From NCBI GenBank assembly GCA_025331565.1, contig JAFREQ010000026.1:5192001-5256000 (forward strand): a DNA stretch of 64,000 bases. Direction: 5' to 3'. Below, one piece after another: positions 27,101-40,575 of this stretch; position 1 is the first letter of the stretch, and every line of letters begins with the position of its first letter. Origin of the DNA: Holacanthus passer (lineage: Eukaryota > Chordata > Actinopteri > Pomacanthidae). The notes under the pieces are model-generated. The model did no database searches, was not told the DNA's origin, and saw nothing but the letters and a program-made list of their open reading frames with translations. The position numbers and the translations under genes are program-made.

Positions 27101-30100
27101 TATATTTATTTATTCCTGTTTCAAATCCTCATTTTCTCTTTCATTTGCATCATGGAGTCTTTTTCTCATGAACTGTTTTAATGTTTAAACATTCTAAATT
27201 TTGAAGTTCTTCCTTGCATCATCTTTTTATAGATGTCAGTGGGTTCAGTGAAGGAGAAAGTGAAGGAGTCAGAGAGGCTGCACAGAGCTGCTCTGAGCTA
27301 AATGCTAACATGCTGATGTTTAGCAGGTGTAATGTGCTGTTGGACACATTAAAATGTTGACCTGACGAGGTGAAAGTCAGAGGATCACCAAAGTTATTAC
27401 AGTTCATCCTGAGGGGAGCATGAATTCTTGGCGTACGTGAAAGGGCTGTCGTGGTTTCAGCCTGTGAGGGATCAGGTGTGTTCGGAGCTCATCAGGTGAG
27501 TGTTGAGTCCAGGTGAGTGCAGGTTGGTGCCTCGAGGCTGCAGGTGGATGCTGACTGTCACTGTGTCAGATGGACCTGTTGGTGTCAGCAGGGTGAAGAT
27601 GGTGAATCCTCTCCGCTGCTGAATCAAGAATTTTTACTCTCTCATCGTTTCCTCTGAGCACAGAATGAGTCAGGGGTCTTGGCCTCTGAGAGAAACAAAC
27701 AGGAAATAGCCCCCCCTCCAACATGTTTGAAGGCTTCCTCCTCGAGCTTCATCCTGGACCCACCACCCCATAAATTCACGCCCGGTCCCGCCAGCAGGTT
27801 CAGGGTCGTGATGAACTCATGATGAATCTGCCCCTGATGTGACTCCATTTTTCACTGAAATAAACTTGATGTGATGTTTCTTTCTGTGTGTTCAGACTCA
27901 GGGAGCAAAGTTACTTTGGACTGTAATCAAGTTTCATCTTGGCCTTTGAGCAATTTGCGTCCAGTCTTATCATCCAGCGGCTCATTTTAACAGACAGAAG
28001 AGACGGTTGACGTTGGCTGAAAATGAGTCTGTGTTTATTGTGCCTGTAAAGTGACTTTCTGTCTTTCTTCTTCTTGTGTGTTGCAGAGAAGCTGTATAAC
28101 TCTCAGGGTCCAGAGCTCAGACGCTCTCTCTTCTCTCTCAAACAGCTCTTCCAGGTAAAACACACGTCTCTCATGAACGGCAGCGTTTGTTTAAACACTG
28201 TAAAAGTGATCAGCTCGAGGCTCAAACACGAAACCAAATCACACATCTGCAGATGTTCTGTGAATGAGGCGGAAGAGACTCATCCACGTCACATTCAGGC
28301 CATAACAGTCTCTAACACATCACATGCAACTGAAGAAGACGGTCACACCTGTTTTCAGAAAGCAGGACGGATCTGTGCGTCCCGTCTGACAGACGTCTCT
28401 CCTGTCGTTTGTCTGCAGGATGACAAAGACCTGGTTCCAGAGTTTGTGGCCTCTGAAGGTTTGACTTGTTTCATTAAAGTTGGAGCGGAGGCCGACCACA
28501 ACTACCAGAACTACATCCTGAGAGGTGAGATGAACCAAACTCTGACCTTTATCCACCGGCTGCCTTTCACACTTATATATATAAGTTATAATAAACTTCT
28601 AGTTTTACGGGATAAATGGTTAAAACAGCCACTTCGAGTCTTAGAGATAGAAAGACAAATTACTGATTACTGTTCGACCTGCTTCTGCAGGACAGTGAGG
28701 GAGACATAATCCGACCTGACATGAGGGGACACATACAGACACTGCTTCATTTTAAAAGACCCAAACAGTGCAGAGCCTCAGTCCTGAGACCGGCTCACAG
28801 ATCAGCAGAGACTCGAGCTCCGAAATCCATCAGATCCAGTCTGATGGAAACTCGGAGCCTCACGTGTCCAACAAACCCACAGACATCTGAGTCAGCGCTG
28901 CAGATTCTAAACTCCTCTGGAGCCGCTGGAGCCGTCTGTGGAAACCTAAGAGCTAACACTGACCTGTCTCTCTCTCTGTGTCTGTCTCTGTCTCTCTCTC
29001 TCTGTCTGTCTCTCTCTGTCTGTCTCTCTGTCTCTGTCCCCAGCTCTCAGTCAGATCATGCTGTTTGTGGACGGCATGAACGGGGTGATAAACCACAATG
29101 AGACGGTTCAGTGGCTCTACACTCTGACAGGAAGTCTGGTGAGTCGTCAGAAAACAAAACTCAACAAATTGCAGGCGATTCAAGCTGAAAATCAATTTTT
29201 CAAACTGAAAAATTCAATTCTGGTCATTCAGATCCGATCGAGGTTTGGAATATTGCTTGTGTGTTTGATTATCAGATCATCTTCAGCTCAGAATGGACAA
29301 GTCAAAAAGTAATTTATCATTTTTAATTAGTTAATCTATCCTTCAATTTTCTGATGTTTGTCCAGGACCAGGTCGCGTTGATTCATCCATTTATTCATTT
29401 ATGATTCATGCACTGATAAATTCGACTGTGATGTTTCCTGTCATTGTTCATTTTCATGAAGAACAAACCTTCAGAGTCTGAATCATTAAATTCATCGCAA
29501 ACGTCTAAAAACCTGTTTGACCACGTGGATGTTAAAGGTTAATGCAGGAGTCTGAGAGCTGTGATGACAGACAGTTTCCTCAGTGAGATTTAACCGTCAG
29601 AGCAGAGCTGCGATGCCACCTGGTGGACAGATACTGAACACGTCTCTCTCTGCAGTCTCGTCTGGTGGTGAAGACGTCTCTGAAGCTGCTCATTGTCTTT
29701 GTGGAATATTCAGAGTCCAACAGTCCTCTGCTCATCAACGCTGTCAACACGGTGGACGGAAAGAGAGGTACACACACTCACACACACACTCACACACACT
29801 CATATTCACACACACATTCACACACACACACGCACACTCACTCAGTTTATCAGTTTTCTTATTCATCTGATTATTATTTTTCAAGACGTCAATGTCTTTT
29901 TTAGTTGTCCAACAGTTCAAAAACCAAACAGATTCAGTTTAGAGAAATACAAAACAGAGAAGACATCAGAATGTCGGTGTGTGTTTCAGGTGTGAAGCCG
30001 TGGAGTTATGTGATGGAAGTCCTGGAGGAGAGAAACGGCTCCGACACAGAGCTTCTCATGTTCGCCATGACGCTCATCAACAAGGTAAACAAGCAGTCAA

Positions 30101-30583
30101 CGAGGTAAACAAACAGTCAACGAGGTAAACAAACAGTCAAGAAGTAAACAAACAGTCAAGAAGTAAACAAACAGTCAACGAGGTAAACAAACAGTCCAAG
30201 AAATAAATAAACAGTCAACGAGGTAAACAAACAGTCCAAGAAGTAAATAAACAGTCAACGAGGTAAACAAACAGTCACGAGGTAAACAAACAGTCACGAA
30301 GTAAACAAACAGTTCACGAGGTAAACAAACATACCAAGAAGTAAACAAACAGTCAACGAGGTAAACAAACAGTCCAAGAGGTAAACAAACAGTCCAAGAG
30401 GTAAACAAACAGTCCACGAGGTAAACAAACAGTCCACGAGGTAAACAAACAGTCAGCGAGGTAAACAAACAGTCAGCGAGGTAAACAAACAGTCCAAGAG
30501 GTAAAGACGACAGAATGAGATACATCAAATAGAAAATATGAAGAAAATAAACAGTCGTGTCCACATCGACAAACACGTGTGTG

Positions 30584-30614
<31 letters not shown>

Positions 30615-32155
30615 GTCTCTGTGTGTGTGCGTGTGCGTGTGTGTGTGTGTCAGACTCTAGCTGTGCTCCCGGACCAGGACTCATTCTACGATGTGACGGA
30701 CAGTCTGGAGCAGTTGGGAATGGAGACAATCATCCACAAACACATGAGCAACAAGGGGACAGAGCCGGACCTCCGAGCACAGTTCACCATCTACGAGGTG
30801 ACAACAACAACAACGACAACAACAGCCTGAAAAAGTCACAGCAACAACAACAACAATAATAAACACTTAGATTTTCACAACCAATAAAATAACCTGAAGT
30901 GTAACTTTCTTTCTATGTGTGCGTGCGTGTTACAGACAGCTCTGAGGTACGAGGACGGGGAGGTGGACGACTCCTCCTTTCACCTGCGTAAAGAAAGGAG
31001 AAAGACATCGGCCAACGAGCAGGAGGGACGAAAGAGCCGCCGCTCGTCCAGCCAAAACCTCCCTGACGTCCTGTCCTCCTCCGCAGGCTCCTCCCCCTGC
31101 GCCTCTCCCACCCCCAACGCCTTCCTCTCCCCCTCCACCGCCAACACCCCCCTCTCCCCCACCATCTCCTCCGCCTCCTCCCCCAGCCCCACGGCGGGGT
31201 TCGGCAGCAGGGCCTCGTCCCCGCTGACCTCCGACCCCAGCAGCCCCGCCTCCAGTCTGTGTGGATCCCAGCGGGGGTCTCCTCTGCCCCCCCACACGGC
31301 CCCCAACGGTACCACGAGCACCGAGCAGGAAGCGAAGACGCCGTCCAGCCCGTAAGTTCTCCGCTCCTGAAGCTGTGTGTCGAAATTCCTGAGCAGAGCC
31401 ACGATTATTAAAATCAGAAAGAAAAAACGATAACTGCTGTTTTAATGAGGCTGCTGAAAAACCTGCTTCCTGCTGGTTATAAACATGTGATTAAGAAATG
31501 AGACAAAAGCTTTAATAATTAGTTTGATCACTGGCAAACAAAGACTGAACATGAAGCTCAGTCCTTTAATGTGTTGTCACCTGATCAGAACCTGATTCTC
31601 TCCTGCAGACAGCAAACATGTTAAGAGGAAAAAGTGAGCAGAAAAAACCTGTTCTGAGCTTCACCAAGTTTAGATCGATGGACTGAGGACGAAACGTGTT
31701 TTACTTGGAAACAGTTTTTCTCTGAGTTCAACCGGCTGGAATGTTTGTCCTCAGTGGGCACATGAACGTTTCTGCTCATGTTTGGTCTCTGCAGAAACAC
31801 GACGTCTCCAGCTGGCAGCGCTTCCAAAGTCTGACTTATTTTAGGGCCACAGTTCAACTTCAGTGTTTTAGTGACATCAATGCATCACTTTGAAACATTC
31901 AACACAAGATGCAAACTGACTGTGGACCAACACAGACGCTTCAGTAATGGATCCTTCGACCAAAGCCTGTTTTCAGTTCATGTTGATCCTGCAGGACGTT
32001 ACAGAGCAGAACATCTTATCTGTGAGACTGGAGAGAAAAACTGATGAGTCCATGTAGAACTGAAGCAATGAAAGTCAATCGATTCGTTAATCAACAGATT
32101 GATCAGTAATAGAATCACACTATCTCTAATCACAGAGGAACAGATGGGGTCTCTC

Positions 32156-32208
<53 letters not shown>

Positions 32209-33006
32209 CTCTGTCAGGGATCTGGTTCTTGGTTCTTGGTTCTGGTTCTGTTCTTATTCTGGGTGACTTGGTGCTGCTTTTCTGTCTCTGATAAAATCAC
32301 TGGTGTCTCTCTCTCCGTCTCTGTCTCTGCCTCTGCCTCTGCCTCTATCTCTATGTCTCTCTCTCTCTGTCTTCATGCTGTGGTGTGTGTTGACCACTAG
32401 GAGTCGCTCTTTCCTCAGCCACCACATGTCGGCTCTGGGTCTGAGCAGGAAGTCCAGACTCTTCTCCAAAACCAGCTCCATCTCTGAGGAGCCTCCGGCC
32501 GCCTGCAGGTCTGTAACAGCCAGACTGACCTCCGACCTGCTGACAGGACCTCTGTCCTCCCCTGTTAGTGCCCCCTACAGACCACAGTGTTTATTACAGC
32601 CGCAGTATTAAAGTTTGTAGCGGGTTCATCCTCTGGTGATCAAGAACTTTTCAGGACAATGTGAGCAGTTAGTTGTTGATGTCTGACTCTGGACGAAGGT
32701 TGATGGACAGATCACAATGTCTGATCTTTGTTTCAGACAATAAGAAGCAGAGTTATTGATACTGATGATGCTGACATTTAATATTTCTACATATTTTTAA
32801 AAATTCTTCTGTCTAAATGCACAATTCCAAGCAAACCGTCGTTAAACTATCTCATGTAATTATTGATTTGATTTAGCTGATGAAGGTTTTGTTTCACACT
32901 CATCACATTAAAAACCAAGTTTAGATATTTATTATGTCATTTTCACTAACATATTATTACATTGTCATCTAGTGTTTGGTCGATGTTGTGGTCACAAGCC
33001 TGTCAT

Positions 33007-33060
<54 letters not shown>

Positions 33061-35188
33061 GAATGAACTGGCGGAAAACTGTGTGTTATGTATGTGTGTT
33101 GCAGCTCATCTTCCTCAGACCCCTCTAACCAGGAGAAGTCATCCCAGTTGAACCTGGAGCAGCTCGGCAACAAGACGGAGACTAAAACCAGTTTTAAGTA
33201 AGTGAGCAGATGAACTGGGACGTTACTGGGACGTTACTGGGACGTTACTGGGATGTTACTGGGACGTTAGTGGGACATTACTTGGATGTAACCACATTAA
33301 TGAAAACTCTGTTATTGAAGTGTTTTGCTGTTTCAGAGGATGAGCGCTGCTGATCTTTTACAGACATTCCTGTGTTTACTGGTCACAGACTGGTTTGACT
33401 GGTGTCCACACAGCTTCACCAGTTTCATCCTGTGGCTCCGTCCTTCACTCTGCACTCTGCGACTGTGGAGCTTTCTGAAATTATCTCAGATTAACTTTGG
33501 CTCATATCAAGATCATTTTTTGTCCGTCTCTCTGTCTCTGTCTGTCCCTCTTTATTATAACATTATACTGTTTTGTCTCTTGCTCTAATCTTCTCTCTTC
33601 TTCTTCTTTCTCCTCCAAAATTCCAAATTTTCTCTTCCTCTCCTCCCTCGTTCCTCCCCCAGCTCTGGGGAGGCTGACATGCTCTTCTGGTGAGTATTCG
33701 TCTCTCCCTCCTCTTCCTCTCTCTCCTCCTCCTCCTCCTGTGTGTCGTCAGTTTGCTGCTCAGCTTCATAACATTAATGTTTCTGATCTTCACCAACTTC
33801 ATTTAAAGAGATTTCAAACTATCATTTTTACAGTTTTAAGTGAGTTTTTAGAGTTTTATGCAGCTGAGCAGAGAGGATGATGGGAAATCTGCATCTGTGT
33901 GTGTTATATTTTGGTTCAGTGAATGTTGTTGACATGGTGGTTGTGGTTTGTGGAGGTTCTGGTTTGTCTCAGAACACCTGAGGTCTCACCTGCAGGTGAG
34001 ACGATGACGGTCTTTAACAGTGTTTCCTTCCTGTCACGTCTGGTTAAAAACCAGCTGCTGGTTCTTTCTGTGTTCATCACCGCTTCAGGACATCTGTGTG
34101 TCTCTGTGGCAGCTGTCGCTCCACTGTTTGTACTGAGGCGGACTAGAAACTGGGAACCCGAGAACTGGTTCAGGACGGGTCCTTGTGCGTGTGTGCGTGC
34201 GTGCGTGCGTGTGTGCGTGCGTGCGTGCGTGTTTGTGTGTGTCCTGCTCAGCTCTGTGTTGTGTCTCTGCAGCCCAGATGACTGTAATGTAAATCAGGAC
34301 AAGCCGGTTCTGAGGAAGTTTGAGTAAGTACTGCTGCAGCCCCACTGCATGCTGGGAGCTGGAGGGAGCGATGGCTGGACTCTGCTGCTTCTGCCGGGAC
34401 CTCTCTGTGTGTCTGTGTGTGTGTGAGCCGTTGTTTTGTATTTAATATTTAAAATCAGTCTCACTTCTCTTCTTCTTCTGCTGACGTCAAACAAACACAC
34501 TGAGGAGTAAATGAAAGTATTGCGTCACTTCCTGCACTCTGATCTCTGTAGATTATAATATTTCTCAGCACAGAAAACCTCTTTTGTCCTGTTGTTTTCT
34601 CCTGGTCCTGGACTTGGTCCTGGTCCTGGTCTGGGTCTGTTTTTCTTCTGCGGTTCAGATCACAACAATAGAAAATAGGAGCAGAAGTTAAACTGTGATT
34701 TTGGAAGCTGCTGCAGCCACTAAACACAGAGCTGAGAGCCTCCTGAGAACCTCCAGGTCCACCTCCAGACCTGGACCAGGTCCACCTCCAGACCTGGACC
34801 AGGTCCGCCTCCAGACCTGGACCAGGTCCACCTCCAGGTCCGCCTCCAGACCTGGACCAGGTCCGCCTCCAGACCTGGACCAGGTCCGCCTCCAGACCTG
34901 GACCAGGTCCACCTCCAGGTCCACCTCCAGACCTGGACCAGGTCCACCTCCAGAACCTCCACACTGAACTGGACTGTGGCTGAGACGACTGCAGAACAGC
35001 TCTTTACTTTTTGCTGCCGTCTGATTCTGATTCACAACATCTCAGCGGAAAATATCTGACAGCTTTAGTTACTAAATAGTTACAAATGCTGAAATTAGAA
35101 GTGAAGGAAGTAAAAATTAATGAATAAAATAGTCCCTCTGTTTTTGAACAGAGTTTCTCAATAAACACTTATTACTTATTTTGATGTA

Positions 35189-35224
<36 letters not shown>

Positions 35225-38200
35225 GCTGGTGGCTCGGGTCTTGCTGTTGTGTTCTTTATGGCTGGGTGGAGTCTAATTGCTGGTGTTTAATCTGCCTGGA
35301 GCTGGTGTGGTTTGGGGTTTGCAGTGAAGAAGAAAGTCAGTCTTTGGTTCATCCTGCTGACTGATGTGGTTTTGATGCAGCTTGCGTTTCGACAAAAAGT
35401 ATAAGTCTGGTGGCTCTGTGTTCTGTATTCATTCATAGTTAATAGTCATGAAATCTCATGTTCAGACTCAAACTTTTAATGGACACAGAGGAAGAAGACA
35501 GAGACACAGATGAAACTTGTTCACTGTTGGTTTGAGTCTGAACATGAGATTTATTGATGAGAAGAAAAAACAGAGAATGTCATCAGACTGATACTTTCAT
35601 TGTGGTTCATTGTTATTTTTTAAAATTATTTTTGTGATTATTAAAAACTCAGTCAATGAATTCAAAGTTTGGTGATGAAGCTGTAAAACCACATCAGCTG
35701 TGGCCACGTTGGCTCCATCTCACCTGGTCTCCTGTCCCCCCCACAGAGACACCTTCCTGCGCAGCCTGGCGGCCACACAGTGGGAGAAGAAGAGACGAAG
35801 TAAACACCAGGCTCGGCTGTCCTCGTCTGATGATGTCATAACCCCGAGCCAGCAGCCTGCAGAGGAGGGCGTCAGGGTCCCGAGAGAAGAGCCGTCAGGT
35901 CAGAGGAAATAAAAATCAGTTTTATTTATTGTTGTTCAGGAAACAAACTCAAACTCTCTTTTTTATAATGTTTCCCTTCTCTTGTCTGCAGTTTCAACGT
36001 CCAGCGGTTCAGAGACAAACGGACTCTCAGACTCTCAGAATGACCCTGGTGAGAGAGCACAGTTACCCACAATCCCCAGCAAACATTCAAACACACAAGT
36101 GTTTCCTCTCAAACTGCTGAGAGACACTTTTACCGAAAAAGAAGAAATGTGACTGTGTTGCTTTGGAGGACGCCGTGTTTCCTAATAATCTTTGCCTTTA
36201 TTGATTAATAAAAAATTAGACATTTTACTGTTGGTCCTGAAATCAGCTTTAATCATGTTTTGATATATTTGCTTGTTGATTGTTTCATGTGCACTTAATG
36301 AACCATCAAGCAAATTGAGGTCTGAAGATCAAGTTTTGGTTTGATTTAGACGTTTATCCAGTTAACTTCCCTCAGACTGACCAGATACTTTATTTAATTT
36401 AATTTGTGTAATTACAACTTTATTAACCTGAAGGAATTTGGTTTGCAGACGGGTTACAGGTCATAGTGAGCTGCATTCAGACTTCCTCAGACAAACTCTC
36501 AGACTAACACAGTATCAAAGCTCTGTCCTGATTCTAAACTTCCTCCTTGTTCGACTTCATTGGACTTTAAAAGACAACATTTCCACTAGATGTGCTTTTA
36601 ATCTGAAGGATGTTCATCAGACTTCCTGTTAACTTGTGAAGGTCTGTGTTTGCAGCGGCCTCGGTGCAGCGGCAGTGCAGCACTTTGTCCAACGACAGGA
36701 AGTTTCTGCTCGACATGCTCTACGCCAAGACGTCGACCTCGGCTCCTCTGAGCCCGACGGCCGCTGCTCCCGACACCACAGAGGAAGAAGGGAGCTTCCT
36801 GCCCGGTGAGAGCGCTGATCCGACGGCTGCCGTGTGAACTGATCACTGGTTTACATGAACACTGTCCATAAACAGTCAATCGATTAATACATCTCAAAAG
36901 GATTCTTCACTTTTACAATAAACTCCTTTATCTCTTGGAGTTTCTTTTTCTTTGTACAAAAGGTGATTAAAAGATGCTGCTTTATAAAGACAGTCAGAAA
37001 TTGACAATTAAATCTAAAAAACCATGTTCATGTATAAGAATGTGTAAAATGTCCCTTTAAACAGCGTCAGACTCTGCTCTTCTCTCAGCTCTGTAACCCG
37101 GAGCAGAGTGAGACCTCTCTGTGTGTTCCTCCTCTCAGGTGGAGATGTGGGCGGTCGGGGTCGCGTGTTGGAGCGTCTCTCGAGCTTCAGAGCGCGCTCA
37201 GTCGAGCTGGCCAGCCCCAGTGAGAGCAGCGCCTCCCGCAGGGCGGAGCTGGAGGGTCTGGAAGGCTCCGCCCAGGCGGCGCTGGCTCGACTGGCCGAAG
37301 AACAACAGGTCTGAACAAACAAGCCTATTTAATCGTTACACTTAATACCACAGTTATTCCTGCTCATTAAGCCCCGCCTCCTCAGTCTTTGTGCTGTCAC
37401 ATGGCACATGATCAGTTTTTCAGCGAAGCGACGGCAAATTGAAACATCAGAACGAGTCAAACGACTGAGTCTCCTGTGACTCCATGTTCACGCCTTCAGC
37501 ATGCAGAAATACTAACACACCTATGGTCACGAGTTACTGTTGCTAAGCTGTGATTGGACAGTCACTGCTGGGGGAGGGGCTTAGTAAACAGTCTCTACAT
37601 AAAGAGTTTATAAAGTGATCTGAATGTAACTCTGAAGTGAACTCGCTCCATCAGAACCGTCACCTCCGGCAGCAGAGCAGCATTGATGTGGAGAGCCACG
37701 CCCGCCGCCTGGAGACGACCCAGATGACCCCGCTGGGCCCCGGGGGCCCCGCTGACGCCTGGGAGCAGCTGCAGCCGAGCGCCGCCGCCCTGCGCATCAA
37801 AGACCTGGACTTCTCCGACCTGCTGGACGAGGAGGACATCGATGTGTTGGACATGGACACCTTCGACTCCACCTCCTCCTCCTGCTTCTCTGGCCTCCCT
37901 CCCCCTCCTCCGCCTCCTCCCCCGGGCCTAGCTGCTCCCCCTGCTCCTCCTCCTCCTCCTCCACCAGGTGGTCTAGCCCCTCCTCCACCTCCTCCCCCTC
38001 CACCTGGTGCTGCTCCTCCTCCTCCTCCTCCTCCTCCTTCCTCTTCATCCTGTCAGAAGCAGAAGAAGAAGACGGTGAAATTGTTCTGGAAGGAGCTGAA
38101 GCAGGCTGACGGACCTCAGAAGTGTCGCTTCGGTCGGGGGACGGTGTGGGCGTCTCTGGACAAGGTGGCGGTGGACACGTCCCGACTCGAACACCTGTTT

Positions 38201-40530
38201 GAGTCTAAAGCCAAAGACCTGCCAGTCGCCAAGGTACGAGGCCTGTGTCAGCTTTCAGCTGTTAAAGTTAGAACTGAGAGCCTGAAGGTCTCTTTTCTAA
38301 AACATTTAGAGATGATAAATGCTGCTGGTGCCCACTGGAGGCCAAAATGTGACACCCAACTTAACCAACACGGCAGATAGTGTCAGTGTTTCTGTGTGTT
38401 TTATCAAAGTGATTGTTATTAATTCTGTTATTAACGTGATGTTTCTGTGCAGAAAGGACCCGAGACAAAGAAATCTGAGATTCTGGTTCTGGATCCGAAG
38501 AGGAGTAACGCCATCAACATCGGTATGACCGTCCTGCCGGCCGTCCACGTCATCAAGACCGCCATCCTCAACTTCGACGAGTTTGCCATCAGCAAGGAGG
38601 GGATTGAGGTACAGGCCACTTCCTGACAGCAGGGGGCGCTGTGACATTCTGCTGCTCTAAAGATCAGAATATAGAATTCTGTTGGTGGTGAAAGTACCTG
38701 ACTGAGTTTCAGCTTTGACGTGAATCACATTAAAATCAAATGAAGTCGTAATAACTGGATGTAGTTGGAGCAGATGTGACTCTCCTCTGTCCTCGAGCAG
38801 AAGATCCTGACCATGACGCCCACAGAGGAGGAGAAGCAGAAGATCCAGGAGGCTCAGCTGGCCAATCCTGACGTTCCTCTGGGCACGGCAGAACAGTTCC
38901 TGTTCAGCCTGGCCTCCATCAGTGCCCTGACCCCCCGCCTGCAGCTCTGGGCCTTCAAACTCAACTACGAGGCTCTGGAGAAGGTAACACACACGCTGAC
39001 AGAGGATCTGCTTCTGAAATGCAACCAGGAGGAAGCAGCCAGCACTTTGCTGCTGTGGAGTCATTCCACATTCATTCCAACTGCAGAGGGCGCTCACGTC
39101 ACACTCAGATGAAGCTGAAGTGTGAAACATATATGATATATATTGTATATATAAATATATAACAGAGCTGACTGGTTCTAAGAAAACTCCAGTTTACCTC
39201 TAACAGGTGTGTGATGTACTGCAGAAACAGGATGTTGAGACTGTGACCGTGTCGCCCCCTGCAGGAGATAGCGGAGCCGCTGTTTGACCTGAAGCTGGGC
39301 ATGGAGCAGCTGGCCTCCAATCAGACCTTCAGGAGGATCCTGGCGACGCTGCTCGCCATCGGAAACTTCCTCAACAGCTCCAACGTGAGAAAGGAAACAC
39401 TGAGTCATCTGCTTTCATTCATTTCATTCAAGGTCATATGTAGTTTAAACAGAAAACCAGTGAGGTGACTCATGACCTCCTCACACACACAGCTGGCAGG
39501 AGGAAAGGTAGAAAACACTCTGTGTCCATGGCTGGAGGCTCAGTGGTGGAGCTACGGAAGCCTGGAGGCTTCAGTTTTATTTCCTCAGCACAGATGAAAT
39601 ACTGAGTGATGCTGACGTCGCTCTGCTGATCCCACAGATCTGAGCTGATTCACTGTTGATGAGACAAAGATTTGGCTTCAACCTGTTAGTCAGCGCTCTA
39701 ATGATAACAGTTAGACACATCTGATGTACCTGACCAGATTTCATTTCAGGGCCTCTTCTGCTCCGTCTGCTCAGTTTCATTCAGACCGAAAATATGATGT
39801 TCACACTGCAGAGCTTCAAGTCAGAAACCAGCAGACAGAACAAATTTATCAGGGTCAGAAGTCAAATCAGAGGAGCTGAAACAAGTAGAAAATACTACAA
39901 CAACGTGTCATGACAGTTGAATACATCACAGGTGATGACGTCACCTGCAGTACTACACACCTGTCAGTAAATTAACCCGATGATGTGAAACACGCTGATC
40001 CAGATAACAGATGTTAATTTTACATGAATGTTCATTTCAATTTAGTTGATTTCTGAATCACATTTGAACTCAGATTAAAGTGTTATAGTTCAGACTGTCT
40101 TGTGTTCATGATTCGAACCACAGTTCTGGTCCACAGCAAAAATGAAGAAATCACTTATAGGAGCAGCTAAGAACTAGTTTACAGCTGGTTCTTGTTCTTG
40201 GTTCAGTCTGTGTCTTTTGGTTAACTCAGCCTGTCGAATCAAAGTTCTTTATTGTAGTAAAGAAATAGAGTAGATTTGGATGTGAGGTGTGTTGGTCAGT
40301 GTGGATGTGCAGAGGCTTTGTGGGGGCTGACGGGGAGGAGGGAGCCACACCTGACTCAGGTGATCCAGATCTGGTGCAGTCAGGCTGATGACACACAGAC
40401 AAACAGATCAACAGATTGAAGCTCAGAAACTGTCCTGATCCCACAGAGAGGAAGAGGAGCTGAACTGTTCAGATAAATCTGTCGTTTCTGCAAACACAGA
40501 TTAGAGATTTACAGGCTGTTTCTAATCTGA

Positions 40531-40575
<45 letters not shown>

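Larger units (their letters stand above)
16006..28086 (+). other. fhod1: fhod1 intron 3 (12.1 kb)
   Basis: Largest intron. Contains the CTGT/CTGC, GCGT and GCTAACAGG arrays, an antisense LINE with target duplication and hAT-like fragments listed separately. In 18485-21600 and 21675-24050 I see only short ORFs without recognisable similarity. Confidence 0.8.

Noticed and set aside
30175..30729. 184-codon minus-strand ORF (FVYLVDCLFTSW repeats)
   Set aside because: It is the antisense of the donor minisatellite; hydrophobic look arises from the repeat unit.
34461..35035. Gly/Pro/Trp-rich ORFs on both strands
   Set aside because: Derived from the 23-bp CCTGGACCAGG minisatellite in fhod1 intron 14.
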